64,000 nucleotides of DNA from Agromyces kandeliae (GTDB taxonomy: Bacteria; Actinomycetota; Actinomycetes; Actinomycetales; Microbacteriaceae): positions 1-64,000 of the forward strand of contig NZ_WKJD01000004.1 of assembly GCF_009674665.1 (NCBI RefSeq), in the 5' to 3' direction. Made by a program: the position numbers and the translations under genes. The notes below the pieces were generated by a model. That model saw nothing but the letters and a program-made list of their open reading frames with translations, was not told where the DNA came from and searched no databases. Position 1 is the stretch's first letter; each line of letters starts with the position of its first letter. This document shows, piece by piece, positions 20,369 through 27,935 of the stretch.

Positions 20369-20412
20369 AAGAGGCCCGGAATCACGCGGAAGTCGCGGGT
20401 TCCGGGCCTCTT
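20369..20412 (+). terminator. Element-borne terminator behind tRNA-Pro
   Basis: A perfect 13-bp stem AAGAGGCCCGGAA (20369-20381) / TTCCGGGCCTCTT (20400-20412) with an 18-nt loop, followed by TTGCGTTT. It lies just inside the element, so the element supplies a new terminator for the tRNA it interrupts. Confidence 0.75.
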
Positions 20413-20429
20413 GCGTTTCCCGTGTAAAC

Positions 20430-20457
20430 GCGCCGTACGCCAACGCGTACGCCAACG
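20430..20457. repeat. Left copy of 28-bp putative integrase arm site
   Basis: Contains two tandem perfect copies of CGTACGCCAACG (20434-20445, 20446-20457) preceded by GCGC. The same 28 bp occurs in the same orientation at 31555-31582 by the other att site. Paired short tandem repeats at both ends, outside the core, are what arm-type sites of lambda-like tyrosine integrases look like. Confidence 0.7.
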
Positions 20458-20460
20458 GGC

Positions 20461-20664
20461 TCAGGCGTTACGCGCCCGCTCGAGCGCGACGGCGTGCGCG
20501 ACGCCGACGAGCACGGCCTCCCGGGCGGCGGCGTCGATGACGCCGAGGTCGCCGGAGTGGACGTCGACACGTCCGTTCGCCGGGTCGACCGCGAGCACGA
20601 GCGCGGCGCCGTCGGTGTTGACGAACTTGACGAGGACCTCGGCGAGCGTGGGGTGGTGGGGCAT
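20461..20664 (-). CDS. Hypothetical small protein (67 aa)
   Basis: Frame on the minus strand reading MPHHPTLAEVLVKFVN then LVLAVDPANGRVDVHSGDLG. It has a mixed alpha/beta composition with no membrane segment or known motif. It lies 3 bp from the left arm-type site and faces away from the next gene. The alternative plus-strand frame over the same bases is acidic and has no ribosome-binding site. Function unknown and coding status moderate. Confidence 0.45.
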   Translation of the reverse strand: MPHHPTLAEVLVKFVNTDGAALVLAVDPANGRVDVHSGDLGVIDAAAREAVLVGVAHAVALERARNA

Positions 20665-20728
20665 GGCGCCACGCTAGGCGGAGCCTCCGACGGCGGGGGT
20701 GTGAGCGAGTCCGACTGGCGTTCCTCCC

Positions 20729-20953
20729 ATGACGCTCGTGGAGACGCTGCAACGGATTAAGGACCGCCTCACGGATCAACAGGCGAGGACGGGTGAGACG
20801 TTGCTCATGCAGCGCTCCGAAATGGATGCGCTCTGGGCATGCGTGGAGGTGCGCGCACAGGCGGTGGACGGGCGCGAGGACATCGAGGTCCCCGACTACT
20901 TCGGCGACCCCAAAAAGCGGCTTCGTGGCGGCATCTTCCGTCGGAGTCGGTAG
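20729..20953 (+). CDS. Hypothetical protein (74 aa)
   Basis: Begins MTLVETLQRIKDRLTDQQAR with an amphipathic helical N-terminus and ends in a basic tail (KKRLRGGIFRRSR). Codon use shifts to slightly lower GC (aag gac cgc, cag cgc tcc gaa atg) than flanking chromosomal genes. No homologous family is recognised. It is upstream of the Mrr-like nuclease, 76 nt away on the same strand, and may share its transcript. Confidence 0.5.
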   Translation: MTLVETLQRIKDRLTDQQARTGETLLMQRSEMDALWACVEVRAQAVDGREDIEVPDYFGDPKKRLRGGIFRRSR

Positions 20954-21029
20954 ACCGCGCCGCGACCTTCGCCGCACGCACCGCTGCGCGCCATAGGCTT
21001 CGGAGAAAGGTTCGGCGAAGGGTTGAGCT

Positions 21030-21767
21030 GTGGTGGCGTGGAGGGAGTACCAGGAGCGAGCCGCTGAGTTCTTTCGGTCTCTCGGGATGACTGCGCACAC
21101 TGACGTCCGTGTCGAGGGCGTCCGGTCGACGCACGACATCGACGTGCTAGTGGAGTTCGAGCGAGCGGGCATGCGCCAGACATGGCTTGTGGAGTGCAAG
21201 CACCTGAACCGCCGCGTGTCCAAGGACCGCGTGCTCGCGCTTCGCGAGATCGTCCATGATGTCGGCGCTGACCGCGGCGTCTTGCTCGCCGAGAACGGCT
21301 ATCAGAGCGGCGCGCTCGAGGTCGCCACCAAGACGAACGTCGTCACGACCTCGCTCGCTGAGTTGTACGCGGCATCTTGGGATGAACTGTACGTCGTCGA
21401 GTTAGATCGCCTTGCGGCGCGGGTCGAAACAGCGATGGACGTGGCACGCCCCTACCTGATCTCCGACCGAGGTGCGGCAACGCGCGCTGGGCGGGGGCGA
21501 GCATCCATGGGGTTCGGTTCGTTGCGCGGCGTCGAAGTGATCGGTCTCCTCGGTATCGTCGAGATGGGGATCGGCTATGCGCGCAGGGATCGTTTCCCTG
21601 CCCCGTTCGCGGAGTCCGAGGACGGCCTGGGGATGGTGGGCGGGTTCACGCGCGAGGAGTTCCTTGCGGGTGCCGAGACTGAGGTCGGTCGGATCGAGAT
21701 GCTGATCAGGCTCGCCCTGCTGCGGCTCTTCGTCCTGCGGCTCAGGACACTCATCGAGGCGCCCTAG
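21030..21767 (+). CDS. Mrr-like restriction endonuclease domain protein
   Basis: 245 residues. The N-terminal ~110 residues match a PD-(D/E)xK nuclease of the Mrr_cat type: YQERAAEFFRSLGM, then THDIDVLVEF with the catalytic aspartate, WLVECKH as the ExK-type E-C-K motif, and VHDVGADRGVLLAENGYQSGA. The C-terminal half is unrelated helical sequence ending in a hydrophobic stretch (IEMLIRLALLRLFVLRL) that may be a membrane or packing helix. Two GTG codons are adjacent. Mrr-family enzymes typically cut methylated or invading DNA; here it is a stand-alone gene in a mobile element, so host defence or element competition is likely but inferred. Confidence 0.75.
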   Translation: MVAWREYQERAAEFFRSLGMTAHTDVRVEGVRSTHDIDVLVEFERAGMRQTWLVECKHLNRRVSKDRVLALREIVHDVGADRGVLLAENGYQSGALEVATKTNVVTTSLAELYAASWDELYVVELDRLAARVETAMDVARPYLISDRGAATRAGRGRASMGFGSLRGVEVIGLLGIVEMGIGYARRDRFPAPFAESEDGLGMVGGFTREEFLAGAETEVGRIEMLIRLALLRLFVLRLRTLIEAP

Positions 21768-21792
21768 GCCTGCGGCATCCGCCGAAACGCCG

Positions 21793-21833
21793 CAAGACCC
21801 CCACTCGGTCAGATGGACTGGGTGGGGGTCTTG
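21793..21833. terminator. Bidirectional terminator
   Basis: Perfect 12-bp inverted repeat CAAGACCCCCAC (21793-21804) / GTGGGGGTCTTG (21822-21833), 17-nt loop, located between the Mrr-like gene (plus) and a membrane protein gene (minus) which converge here. Confidence 0.75.
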
Positions 21834-21841
21834 TCGAGTTG

Positions 21842-22270
21842 TCAGGCGGGCGGGAGGAAGAGAGCCCAGATGCTCGCGACGGTGCCGCAGAGGAGGCCGA
21901 CGCCGACGAGGAGCGCGTTGCCGACGTTGCCGCGCCCGATGAGGCGGAGCGCCTTGAGGACGGCCCGCTCGCCGACCGTGGAGAGGTTGCCCCATGTCGG
22001 GGCCTCGATGCCGAGCCGCTCGAACGCCGCCGAGTACTCCGCGTCCAGAGTCGCGAGTCTTGCCGCCCTCACGTCTGGCGCGTCGTTCCAGTCCTCAATG
22101 GCTTCGCGCTTCGTGTCGTGCTCGCGCTCGAGGCGGTCGTACTCGAGGATGTCCGCTGCGTGCCCCTCGAGCGTGTCCTTGGCGTGGAGGTACGCGCGCA
22201 CGGAGCCCAGAACGGGCAGCACGAGGCCGAGCACGTAGAGCACGATGACGATGAGCCGGGGCAAGTCCAT
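21842..22270 (-). CDS. Hypothetical protein with two membrane helices
   Basis: 142 residues. TM1 LIVIVLYVLGLVLPVLGSV is close to the N-terminus and TM2 NALLVGVGLLCGTVASIWALF is at the C-terminus. In between lies a ~90-residue charged helical region (ADILEYDRLEREHDTKREAIEDW). This is the topology of a membrane-tethered coiled-coil protein. The start is the ATG before LPRLIVIV; the frame extends upstream by 25 codons without coding character. Family unknown. Confidence 0.6.
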   Translation of the reverse strand: MDLPRLIVIVLYVLGLVLPVLGSVRAYLHAKDTLEGHAADILEYDRLEREHDTKREAIEDWNDAPDVRAARLATLDAEYSAAFERLGIEAPTWGNLSTVGERAVLKALRLIGRGNVGNALLVGVGLLCGTVASIWALFLPPA

Positions 22271-22410
22271 GCGCTCAACCGTTGCAGCGCCGGACGCGAT
22301 GCACCTGCCGACACGCTCGGTACTACCCCCCCCGGATGCCGTCACCTCGGCGTGTACCCGCTCGGACCATCGACGTATGCGGTGGAGCGCACAGTGGAAC
22401 GGGGCGGTGC

Positions 22411-22824
22411 TCAGCGAGCGGAGACGTCTCGATCAACGCGGGCCGCGCTTGAGCGCTCGACTTCCGCGAAGAACGACGAGGGGGCGACGTTGATCGCCGC
22501 GAGGATGCCTAGGAGTGTGTCAGTTCGGAGGTAGTAGCCCTCCCGCTTTCCCTTGAGCCGCTGCGTGAGTCCGGTGTAGTCCATGTCGAGTCGCTCTGAG
22601 AGCGACCGGATGCTCAGCCCGCTTGTCCTGATCGAGTCGCGGAGCACGCTGAGCGTGTCCGCGACCGTGACGGTCGGTGCGGTCGGTGCCGTCGGTGCGG
22701 CGGATGCCGCGAGTTCGTCGAGGACGCGGAGATGCTCCTCGGCAGCATCCAACGCCTCCCGACGTGCCGCGACTAGGTGGCGCAGGGCTTCTCGCTCGTG
22801 GTCAGTGCCGTCGTGCGCTGTCAT
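22411..22824 (-). CDS. HTH (XRE-like) regulator
   Basis: 137 residues. The N-terminal half is helical (EREALRHLVAARREALDAAEEHLRVLDEL, in parts) with a short APTAPTAPT linker. The C-terminal half fits a Cro/CI-type helix-turn-helix: IRTSGLSIRSLSERLDMDYTGLTQRLKGKREGYYL with a typical following helix LLGILAAINVAP. It is likely the local regulator of the element; it reads leftward, away from the lipoprotein operon 134 bp upstream. Operator not identified. Confidence 0.65.
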   Translation of the reverse strand: MTAHDGTDHEREALRHLVAARREALDAAEEHLRVLDELAASAAPTAPTAPTVTVADTLSVLRDSIRTSGLSIRSLSERLDMDYTGLTQRLKGKREGYYLRTDTLLGILAAINVAPSSFFAEVERSSAARVDRDVSAR

Positions 22825-22924
22825 GACGGCAGGCTAGCCCGATGTCGGTCGCATCGGATGAGGTGGCGGAGGCGTGGATAGTTCATGTCGGGGGGGTACG
22901 CCAGCGGTCCCGAGCGTGCCCGAC

Positions 22925-22952
22925 CTGACCGGACGCGCTTGATCGATAGTGT
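22925..22952 (+). promoter_or_regulatory. Promoter of the lipoprotein-HIRAN genes
   Basis: CTGACC (22925-22930) and TAGTGT (22947-22952), 16 bp apart, with the ATG only 6 bp after the -10, so the message would be almost leaderless. The same CGATAGTGT block occurs before the gene at 25720. Confidence 0.45.
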
Positions 22953-22958
22953 CGGCGC

Positions 22959-23348
22959 ATGACTTGGACTAGGAGCGCGGCGTTGGCCGCGACGGGGCTT
23001 GCCGTCGCCTGCACGCTGACCGCTTGTACCGTTCCCGAAGCGCGGCGGGTCTCGGCGGACTGCAAGGCGGCGATGGAGGGCGCGGCGGCGGTCGTCGACC
23101 TGAACAACGACGAAGCACTCATGGCGACCACAGAAGCATGCACGAACGCAGACGAGTGGATCGTCGCCCTACAGCACAACCCGGGCGCCGGGTCGCTGAC
23201 GTCCTACACGCGTGAGGACGCCGAGTACCTCCTCGACCTCGTGTGCATCTACTCGCTCGAGTCGCCCGTGTGCCTCGACGCGTCCGCCCAGGGCATCCTC
23301 ACGTACGAACTCGACGACCCGCAGGTCCTCGAACTCAACGCAGGGTAG
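22959..23348 (+). CDS. Predicted lipoprotein, unknown function
   Basis: 129 residues. The N-terminus MTWTRSAALAATGLAVACTLTAC carries a positive n-region, hydrophobic core and lipobox LTAC, so the mature protein would be anchored by Cys23 to the membrane. The remaining 106 residues contain four further cysteines (DCKAAMEG, TEACTNAD, LVCIYS, PVCLDA), suggesting two disulfide bonds outside the cell. No family recognised. It is followed 7 bp later by the HIRAN gene. Confidence 0.7.
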   Translation: MTWTRSAALAATGLAVACTLTACTVPEARRVSADCKAAMEGAAAVVDLNNDEALMATTEACTNADEWIVALQHNPGAGSLTSYTREDAEYLLDLVCIYSLESPVCLDASAQGILTYELDDPQVLELNAG

Positions 23349-23355
23349 CGAAGAC

Positions 23356-23931
23356 ATGACGCCCCGAGATGAAGCCCAGTCGCGCTACTTGCCGAGTAGC
23401 AGATGGGATGAGTTGCTCAGCCCCGCCGTCGACCCGCCCCGCCTGCGTCTCGTGCCGTACCGCGGCGAGTGGTGGCTCGAGGAGACCACGACGGGCCAAC
23501 TTGTGAAGGTCGCCAACCGGCACCTCGCTGCGCTGGGCATCTGGACATGCGCGGTGCGCGGGGTCAAGTACTACGGAGACGCCGCGAAGGTAGCGTCGCT
23601 CTCCCCGGGCACCCCGGTTCAGTTGGTGCGAGAGCCAAACAACCCCCACGACGCCAACGCCATCGCCGTCGTCGCGGACGGTCTCCCGGTGGGCCACGTC
23701 AACAAGCAGATGGCCGCGAGGATGGCGCACCTGCTTGACGCAGGCGACCCGCTCAGGGCCATCTCGGTCGCCGGTTCAGCGGCGGGTGTAGAGCCCGACA
23801 GGGTGCACGTGCTCGCGGCGTCGCCCGCGCTGTTGTCGCACCTCCTCGGCGAGCGACCCACGCGGGCAGCCGAGTCTCGCGGCTGGTTCGCGCGGCTGCG
23901 CGCTTGTCATCTGCCTAGCGGGGACCGCTAG
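23356..23931 (+). CDS. HIRAN domain protein
   Basis: 191 residues. Residues about 74-150 fit the HIRAN domain: VRGVKYYGDAAKVASLSPG, VQLVREPNNPHDANAIAVV, GLPVGHVNKQMAARMAHLLDAG (each quoted in part). HIRAN binds damaged or ssDNA 3' ends in eukaryotic relatives such as HLTF; bacterial stand-alone versions are uncharacterised and often lie in mobile or defence loci. The N-terminal ~70 residues (WDELLSPAVDPPRLRLVPYRGEWW) may form another small domain. ATG start follows the lipoprotein gene directly, implying one operon. Confidence 0.72.
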   Translation: MTPRDEAQSRYLPSSRWDELLSPAVDPPRLRLVPYRGEWWLEETTTGQLVKVANRHLAALGIWTCAVRGVKYYGDAAKVASLSPGTPVQLVREPNNPHDANAIAVVADGLPVGHVNKQMAARMAHLLDAGDPLRAISVAGSAAGVEPDRVHVLAASPALLSHLLGERPTRAAESRGWFARLRACHLPSGDR

Positions 23932-23934
23932 CGT
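23904..23934 (+). promoter_or_regulatory. Internal promoter before the membrane-anchored protein
   Basis: TTGTCA (23904-23909) and TAGCGT (23929-23934) with a 19-bp spacer lie inside the end of the HIRAN gene; the next ATG is 6 bp after the -10. This could give the third gene its own leaderless transcript. Confidence 0.4.
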
Positions 23935-23940
23935 TGGCCC

Positions 23941-24813
23941 ATGGTGGTGACGGGGTGGTGGAATCTGCCGGGTTGGCCGCTGGCAGATGAATGGGCTGCG
24001 TTCTGGGGATTCGGCACGATGCTCGCCACATTCGGCACACTCGCCGCAGCCATAGTTGCGGGCATCTTCGCTGGCCTTGCGGCGAGGGCCACACGCGAAC
24101 AAGCCAACGCCGCCGCGACGGACGTCGCTCTCGCGCGACGTGCGCTCGAAGTCACCGAGGCGGACGCGATCGCCGCCAGGTTGGAGGCGGAACGCGCCAC
24201 GAGGTGGGCAGAGGAGCGTCGCCTCGACGGCTTGGCCCCGAGCGTGTTCATGGAGGCGTTTCCTGAGTCGCGCGACTCCGGAACCGGGTTCTTCCTCGAG
24301 CGTCAAGGTGAACAAGGGAGGTGGGTACCGGTCGAAGGGCCGGAGCCCTTCGATGTCGACGACCATCGCCGCACGCTCTTTCGCCAAGTCGTACAGATCC
24401 TGCTGCGCAATGTGTCGAGTGTGCCTGCTCGCGTTGACTTCGAGCGGCCAGACAACGGCAGGCTCTGGTACGAAGGCATCGTCTTGGGCGGAGGTGGGCC
24501 CATCTGGGTCATGCCCGGCGAGCGGGAGTGGGTTCGGTGGGAACGCTTCGTTCGGTTGGGGGACTTGCTCGCGAACGAAGACGCCCCAGTCTGCGGAAGT
24601 CGCTTTCGCGTCGAGGCATGGGTCCGAGACGCTGGGATGAACGTACGAGACGTCTACAAGTTCGACGGGCCGATCACGGTCGTCGACGGGAATGGGATCG
24701 ACATTCGACTGCTGCCGGTGTCGCCCGCCGGTTGGGTGGACAGGGTTGCCTATCCCGTGGAGCGTGTTTACACGCGGCTTGCGACGGCCTCCGTGGTGAC
24801 CGAAGCGGTCTAG
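23941..24813 (+). CDS. Membrane-anchored protein with coiled coil, unknown function
   Basis: 290 residues. One N-terminal TM helix (MLATFGTLAAAIVAGIFAGLAARAT, about 27-51) is followed by a helical/coiled segment (REQANAAATDVALARRALEVTEADAIAARLEAERATRWAEE, in parts) and then a ~190-residue beta-rich domain rich in tryptophan and arginine. This layout is common in small bacterial membrane proteins of unknown role, including some in defence islands. Base composition is slightly lower in GC. It converges with the next leftward gene, overlapping by 4 nt. Confidence 0.65.
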   Translation: MVVTGWWNLPGWPLADEWAAFWGFGTMLATFGTLAAAIVAGIFAGLAARATREQANAAATDVALARRALEVTEADAIAARLEAERATRWAEERRLDGLAPSVFMEAFPESRDSGTGFFLERQGEQGRWVPVEGPEPFDVDDHRRTLFRQVVQILLRNVSSVPARVDFERPDNGRLWYEGIVLGGGGPIWVMPGEREWVRWERFVRLGDLLANEDAPVCGSRFRVEAWVRDAGMNVRDVYKFDGPITVVDGNGIDIRLLPVSPAGWVDRVAYPVERVYTRLATASVVTEAV

Positions 24814-25193
24814 GAGGGCGAGCGCGTGAGTCCGGGCGCCGCGGAGGCGGGCGCGGCGAAGGGTGCGAACACCGAAGGGCCGGGGTGCGCCGCGAGGTGC
24901 GCCCACATGGCACGGTTGCCCACCGCGCCGATGGCGTGAGACAGGCCGAGGAGCGGCGGCGCCGTCATGGCGAAGCCCGGGGCCGACGGGTTGGCCTCGC
25001 GGGCTCGAGCGTGGAGGAACTCCACCGCAGCGGAGACCGTCGGGGCGGACCGCATCGCGCGACGGCTCGCACGGTTCGCACCGAGGCGCTGCACTTCGGC
25101 GGGGTCGAGGACCAGGTGGACCGAGCGGAGAGCGGCGACGACATCGTCGGCGGTGCGCCACGAGGCGCCGCCAGCGGGCGGGCGGGACCTCAT
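24810..25193 (-). CDS. Hypothetical protein (127 aa), terminase-linked
   Basis: Begins MRSRPPAGGASWRTADDVVAALRSVHLVLDP. It is alanine-rich, with a predicted helical core, and ends in a low-complexity proline/alanine tail (FAPFAAPASAAPGLTRSPS). Its start overlaps the stop of the small-terminase-like gene (ATGA), so the two are coupled. No family recognised. The 3' end overlaps the convergent membrane protein gene by 4 nt. Confidence 0.5.
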   Translation of the reverse strand: MRSRPPAGGASWRTADDVVAALRSVHLVLDPAEVQRLGANRASRRAMRSAPTVSAAVEFLHARAREANPSAPGFAMTAPPLLGLSHAIGAVGNRAMWAHLAAHPGPSVFAPFAAPASAAPGLTRSPS

Positions 25194-25534
25194 GCGCCAC
25201 CTCCGATGCGACCGCGGCGGGAGCGGGCCTCGCGCTGCTGACGGTTGGGGCCGGATGGCGGGACGAGGCGGGCGAGGATCGTGAGCGCCGAGGAGCGCGC
25301 GAGCCTAGCCTCAACGAGCGACGGGTGCGCGATGGGCTGACCCGCGCTGCCGGTGGCGACGAAGCCGTCGGCCAGGGCGATGGCGTCGCCACGGTCGGCG
25401 ACCGCGACGAGGTCGCAGACCTGCACGAGGGCGGCATGGGCGAGGCCCTTGAGGTCAGGCCGCTCCTCGATGGCCTCCTCATAGAGGTCGATGGCCCCCT
25501 GAGTCCACAGGGGCGGATAGGTCGAGTCGGTCAT
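25190..25534 (-). CDS. Small-terminase-like protein (P27-like)
   Basis: 114 residues. The pattern LVQVCDLVAVADRGDAIALADG, then HPSLVEARLARSSALTILARL and a basic Arg-rich C-terminus (REARSRRGRIGG), resembles small terminase (P27 family) subunits of actinophages, which bind phage DNA at the packaging site. ATG start is chosen after an upstream low-complexity frame. No large terminase, portal or capsid gene is nearby, which is unusual and interesting. The match is by eye; a profile search is needed. Confidence 0.5.
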   Translation of the reverse strand: MTDSTYPPLWTQGAIDLYEEAIEERPDLKGLAHAALVQVCDLVAVADRGDAIALADGFVATGSAGQPIAHPSLVEARLARSSALTILARLVPPSGPNRQQREARSRRGRIGGGA

Positions 25535-25706
25535 GCTGCTCCAAGTCGGGGGGTGGGGGGGGACGGGGGAGAGAACTGGCAGGCCCAACGCGTCACGACA
25601 GGCAGACGCTATGCCCTACCGGGAGAGGAGGAGGGGGGAGGGGGGAGGGGATGCCCAGGGGGGCGCGAGGATGTCGTGGCTCCGGACCCGGGACCCACGC
25701 AGCCGA

Positions 25707-25712
25707 TAGTGT
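25707..25712 (+). promoter_or_regulatory. -10 element before gene at 25720
   Basis: TAGTGT in the context CGATAGTGT, 7 bp before ATG; the same block precedes the lipoprotein gene at 22959. Both genes probably share a promoter type and are read as leaderless messages. Confidence 0.4.
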
Positions 25713-25719
25713 GCGCTCC

Positions 25720-26388
25720 ATGGTGTTGGAAGCTCTGATAGAGAGTCGGCTACACAACGGCACGGAGGCCCTCAGGCTCAGCGTCTCCGGTGACGCACAC
25801 GAGCCGTTCATCGACGCTGTCATCAGGGCCCACCGTGCTCTCGACCCGACACTCACAGAATCGGAGTGCCGGTTGAGGTCGGGAACTGAGGAGGCGAACT
25901 ACGAAATCGAGTACATCGAGGACGACGATGGATTTCGGTTCCCCGCATCCATCCGACTTCCCGAGGACGCGACGTTCGAGACAGTCGCGGCGTTCTTCGG
26001 ACCGGACCTCACCGACTCCTCTCCCCGGCTGCGCCTCGAAAAGATCGGTGGAAGGGGCGGCGACAACTACTACGTAGCGACCGTGGCTATCGACGCGGTG
26101 CGGGCTGTGGCCGAAATCTACGGCATCTACGTCGGAGGGCGGCAACTAGTCAAGTACGCGACACGCTGGTACCACCGAGTGCCGGTAGACGCCGTGAAGC
26201 GCTGGACGAACACGGGCGAGCCCGATGAGACATTGATCGAGTGGGTTCGCATGACGAACCCGGTCGAGTGGACACCCTCAGTGCTGGCGACCTTGCTGAA
26301 CGTGGATGTGGCCCGTTGCCCTGAACTCCTCGCGGCGGCTGGCTATCACCCTGTGACCTCGAGCGGTGAGTACTGGATCCGCGACTAG
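25720..26388 (+). CDS. Hypothetical protein (222 aa)
   Basis: Starts MVLEALIESRLHNGTEALRL. It is a soluble, mixed alpha/beta protein with acidic stretches (IEYIEDDDGFRFP) and tyrosine-rich segments (DNYYVATVAIDAVRAVAEIYGIYVGGR), with no signal peptide or obvious catalytic motif. Codon use has more A/T third positions than nearby host genes, consistent with acquired DNA. It is an island gene of its own between two leftward clusters. No function can be assigned. Confidence 0.6.
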   Translation: MVLEALIESRLHNGTEALRLSVSGDAHEPFIDAVIRAHRALDPTLTESECRLRSGTEEANYEIEYIEDDDGFRFPASIRLPEDATFETVAAFFGPDLTDSSPRLRLEKIGGRGGDNYYVATVAIDAVRAVAEIYGIYVGGRQLVKYATRWYHRVPVDAVKRWTNTGEPDETLIEWVRMTNPVEWTPSVLATLLNVDVARCPELLAAAGYHPVTSSGEYWIRD

Positions 26389-26535
26389 TCGCATGGTTGA
26401 GCGCCTCGGGCTCCCGGGAGGCCACCGGGACAGCGACCGCGCTGAAAGGACAAGCGCGCGGCCACCGTCCCGAGGAGGTGGTCGTCGTTGACGACCTCGG
26501 CGGCACCTGGCAACCCCGTCCTGAGCAGGCCGGGT

Positions 26536-26931
26536 CTACTTGGTGGGACGGTCCCGCCGTGCGGGACGCTCGTGTCCCGGGACGTACCGGACTACTGGAC
26601 AGGGCCCGCGCGCTGCGATGAGCACGCCGCACAGGCAGGCGCACGGGACACGCCAACCCGAGCGGGTGGGACGCTCAGGCGCCGGCCGATTTTCGGACGG
26701 GACGCTCGGGGCCAGCGTCTGCGCAACGCGGCGGGCGACGAGCGAGCGGATGCGCCGGACGCGGACGGATGACGGGAGCGCGTCCCACGCGCGGCCAGCG
26801 TCGCCCTCCCGCCACTCGGCGGTAACACCCTTGAACCCTTGCTGAATGCGCTTGGCGAGCGCCGGAGTGGCGGCGATAAACTCGTCGACCGCACGCTCGA
26901 GCGTTGCGGAGTTGGTGGGGGTCGTGGTCAT
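26536..26931 (-). CDS. Hypothetical protein (131 aa), last gene of leftward cluster
   Basis: Starts MTTTPTNSATLERAVDEFIA with a GAAAGG ribosome-binding site upstream (minus strand). The first ~70 residues are well-formed helical sequence (RIQQGFKGVTAEWREGDAGRAW); the C-terminal 50 are low-complexity and arginine/proline-rich with CACLCG. The last part may be frame drift rather than conserved protein. No family recognised. Confidence 0.5.
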   Translation of the reverse strand: MTTTPTNSATLERAVDEFIAATPALAKRIQQGFKGVTAEWREGDAGRAWDALPSSVRVRRIRSLVARRVAQTLAPSVPSENRPAPERPTRSGWRVPCACLCGVLIAARGPCPVVRYVPGHERPARRDRPTK

Positions 26932-26992
26932 GCGGGGCCTTTCGAGAGAGTGAGACGGGGCGCCCGTGCGCGGGACGGACGCCCCGGGTGAG

Positions 26993-27646
26993 TCAGCGGG
27001 AGGCGGGACGGGTGATCCGGCGCTCGCTCGTCACCTCGGCGGAGTGCGGCGTCACCACGACAGTCCGCGTGACGCCCTCGCCGTCGGTGTAGGTGACCGT
27101 CGTGACGCCGCCGACGGCAGCGCCGCCGATGGCACCCGGAGCGAGGCCCGCGAGGGCGTAGCGCTCCGCGAGGACGCGCTCGGCGCCGAGGGCGTCGCGC
27201 TGCGCGCCCGTCATGGGCTCGTGCTCGATGCGGTCGTCGATGGCAGCGAGGTGCTCGACGGCGACGCGCTGGCGGGCCTCCCGCTCGGGGATCGTGAGGT
27301 CGTGCCCGTACAAGCGGCCCTCGAAGCGCTTTACGGCGGCGTTGAGGGCGCGTTGGGCGGCGTCGCGGTCGCGGTCGAACACCTCGCGGGCGACCCTCGC
27401 CGCGTCGAACTCGGCGTAGGGCACCGTCGGGGCGGGCTTCCACGAGAACGCATCGACCCGGATACCGACGTCCTCGAGCGGGCGCACGCCCTCGGGGTAC
27501 TCGAGGCGGACCGCGGCCAGAGCGTCGCGGGCGGCGTCGAGCGCCGTGCGTGCCTCGTCGAGCCCGGGCGTTGCGTCGAGGAGCCAGCCGGGGATGTCGG
27601 GAGTGCGTGAGCCGGTGTGGAGGATCGGGGTGGGGCGGGTGGTCAT
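26993..27646 (-). CDS. Hypothetical coiled-coil protein (217 aa)
   Basis: Starts MTTRPTPILHTGSRTPDIPG after a strong GAAAGGA site (minus strand). Helical, charged segments dominate (EARTALDAARDALAAVRLEYPE; EVFDRDRDAAQRALNAAVKRFEGRLYG, in parts). A glycine-rich hydrophobic stretch LAGLAPGAIGGAAVGGVTTV near 165 is followed by a beta-rich end. No known family. It is placed as the fifth gene of the leftward island cluster. Confidence 0.55.
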   Translation of the reverse strand: MTTRPTPILHTGSRTPDIPGWLLDATPGLDEARTALDAARDALAAVRLEYPEGVRPLEDVGIRVDAFSWKPAPTVPYAEFDAARVAREVFDRDRDAAQRALNAAVKRFEGRLYGHDLTIPEREARQRVAVEHLAAIDDRIEHEPMTGAQRDALGAERVLAERYALAGLAPGAIGGAAVGGVTTVTYTDGEGVTRTVVVTPHSAEVTSERRITRPASR

Positions 27647-27686
27647 GGGGTTCCTTTCGTTGGTGCTGGTATGGGGTCGCCGGTCT

Positions 27687-27935
27687 CTAGACCGGCTCGG
27701 GGTGCCGAGCGCGCTTGCGCTCGACGTGAGCCGCGAGCCGCGCGGCACGGGCGAGGACCTCGGACTCGTCGGAGCCGTCGAGGAGGTCGACGACGTCCGC
27801 AAGGGCGGGGTGGGCTATGACGGCCCGGGCACGCCAGAGTGAGCGCCGGGTCTCGGTGAGTTCACGCTCGAGGCGGTCGACGCGTCGGTCGAGCGGCTCG
27901 TCCGCTGGCGGCGCGGGCTTGGGCGCGGCGGTCAT
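27687..27935 (-). CDS. Hypothetical small coiled-coil protein (82 aa)
   Basis: Starts MTAAPKPAPPADEPLDRRVD and continues with a heptad-like RLERELTETRRSLWRARAV, consistent with a short coiled coil. Acidic DLLDGSDESEVLARAARL follows. The gene overlaps the upstream one by 4 nt, so it is translationally coupled. Function unknown. Confidence 0.55.
   Translation of the reverse strand: MTAAPKPAPPADEPLDRRVDRLERELTETRRSLWRARAVIAHPALADVVDLLDGSDESEVLARAARLAAHVERKRARHPEPV

Noticed and set aside
20430..20457. 28-bp repeats as CRISPR remnants
   Set aside because: Only two copies, 11 kb apart at matching positions by each att site; arm-type sites explain them better.
20494..20760. An 88-codon plus-strand frame over 20461-20664
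   Set aside because: Acidic, repetitive composition and no ribosome-binding site; looks like the antisense of the minus-strand gene.
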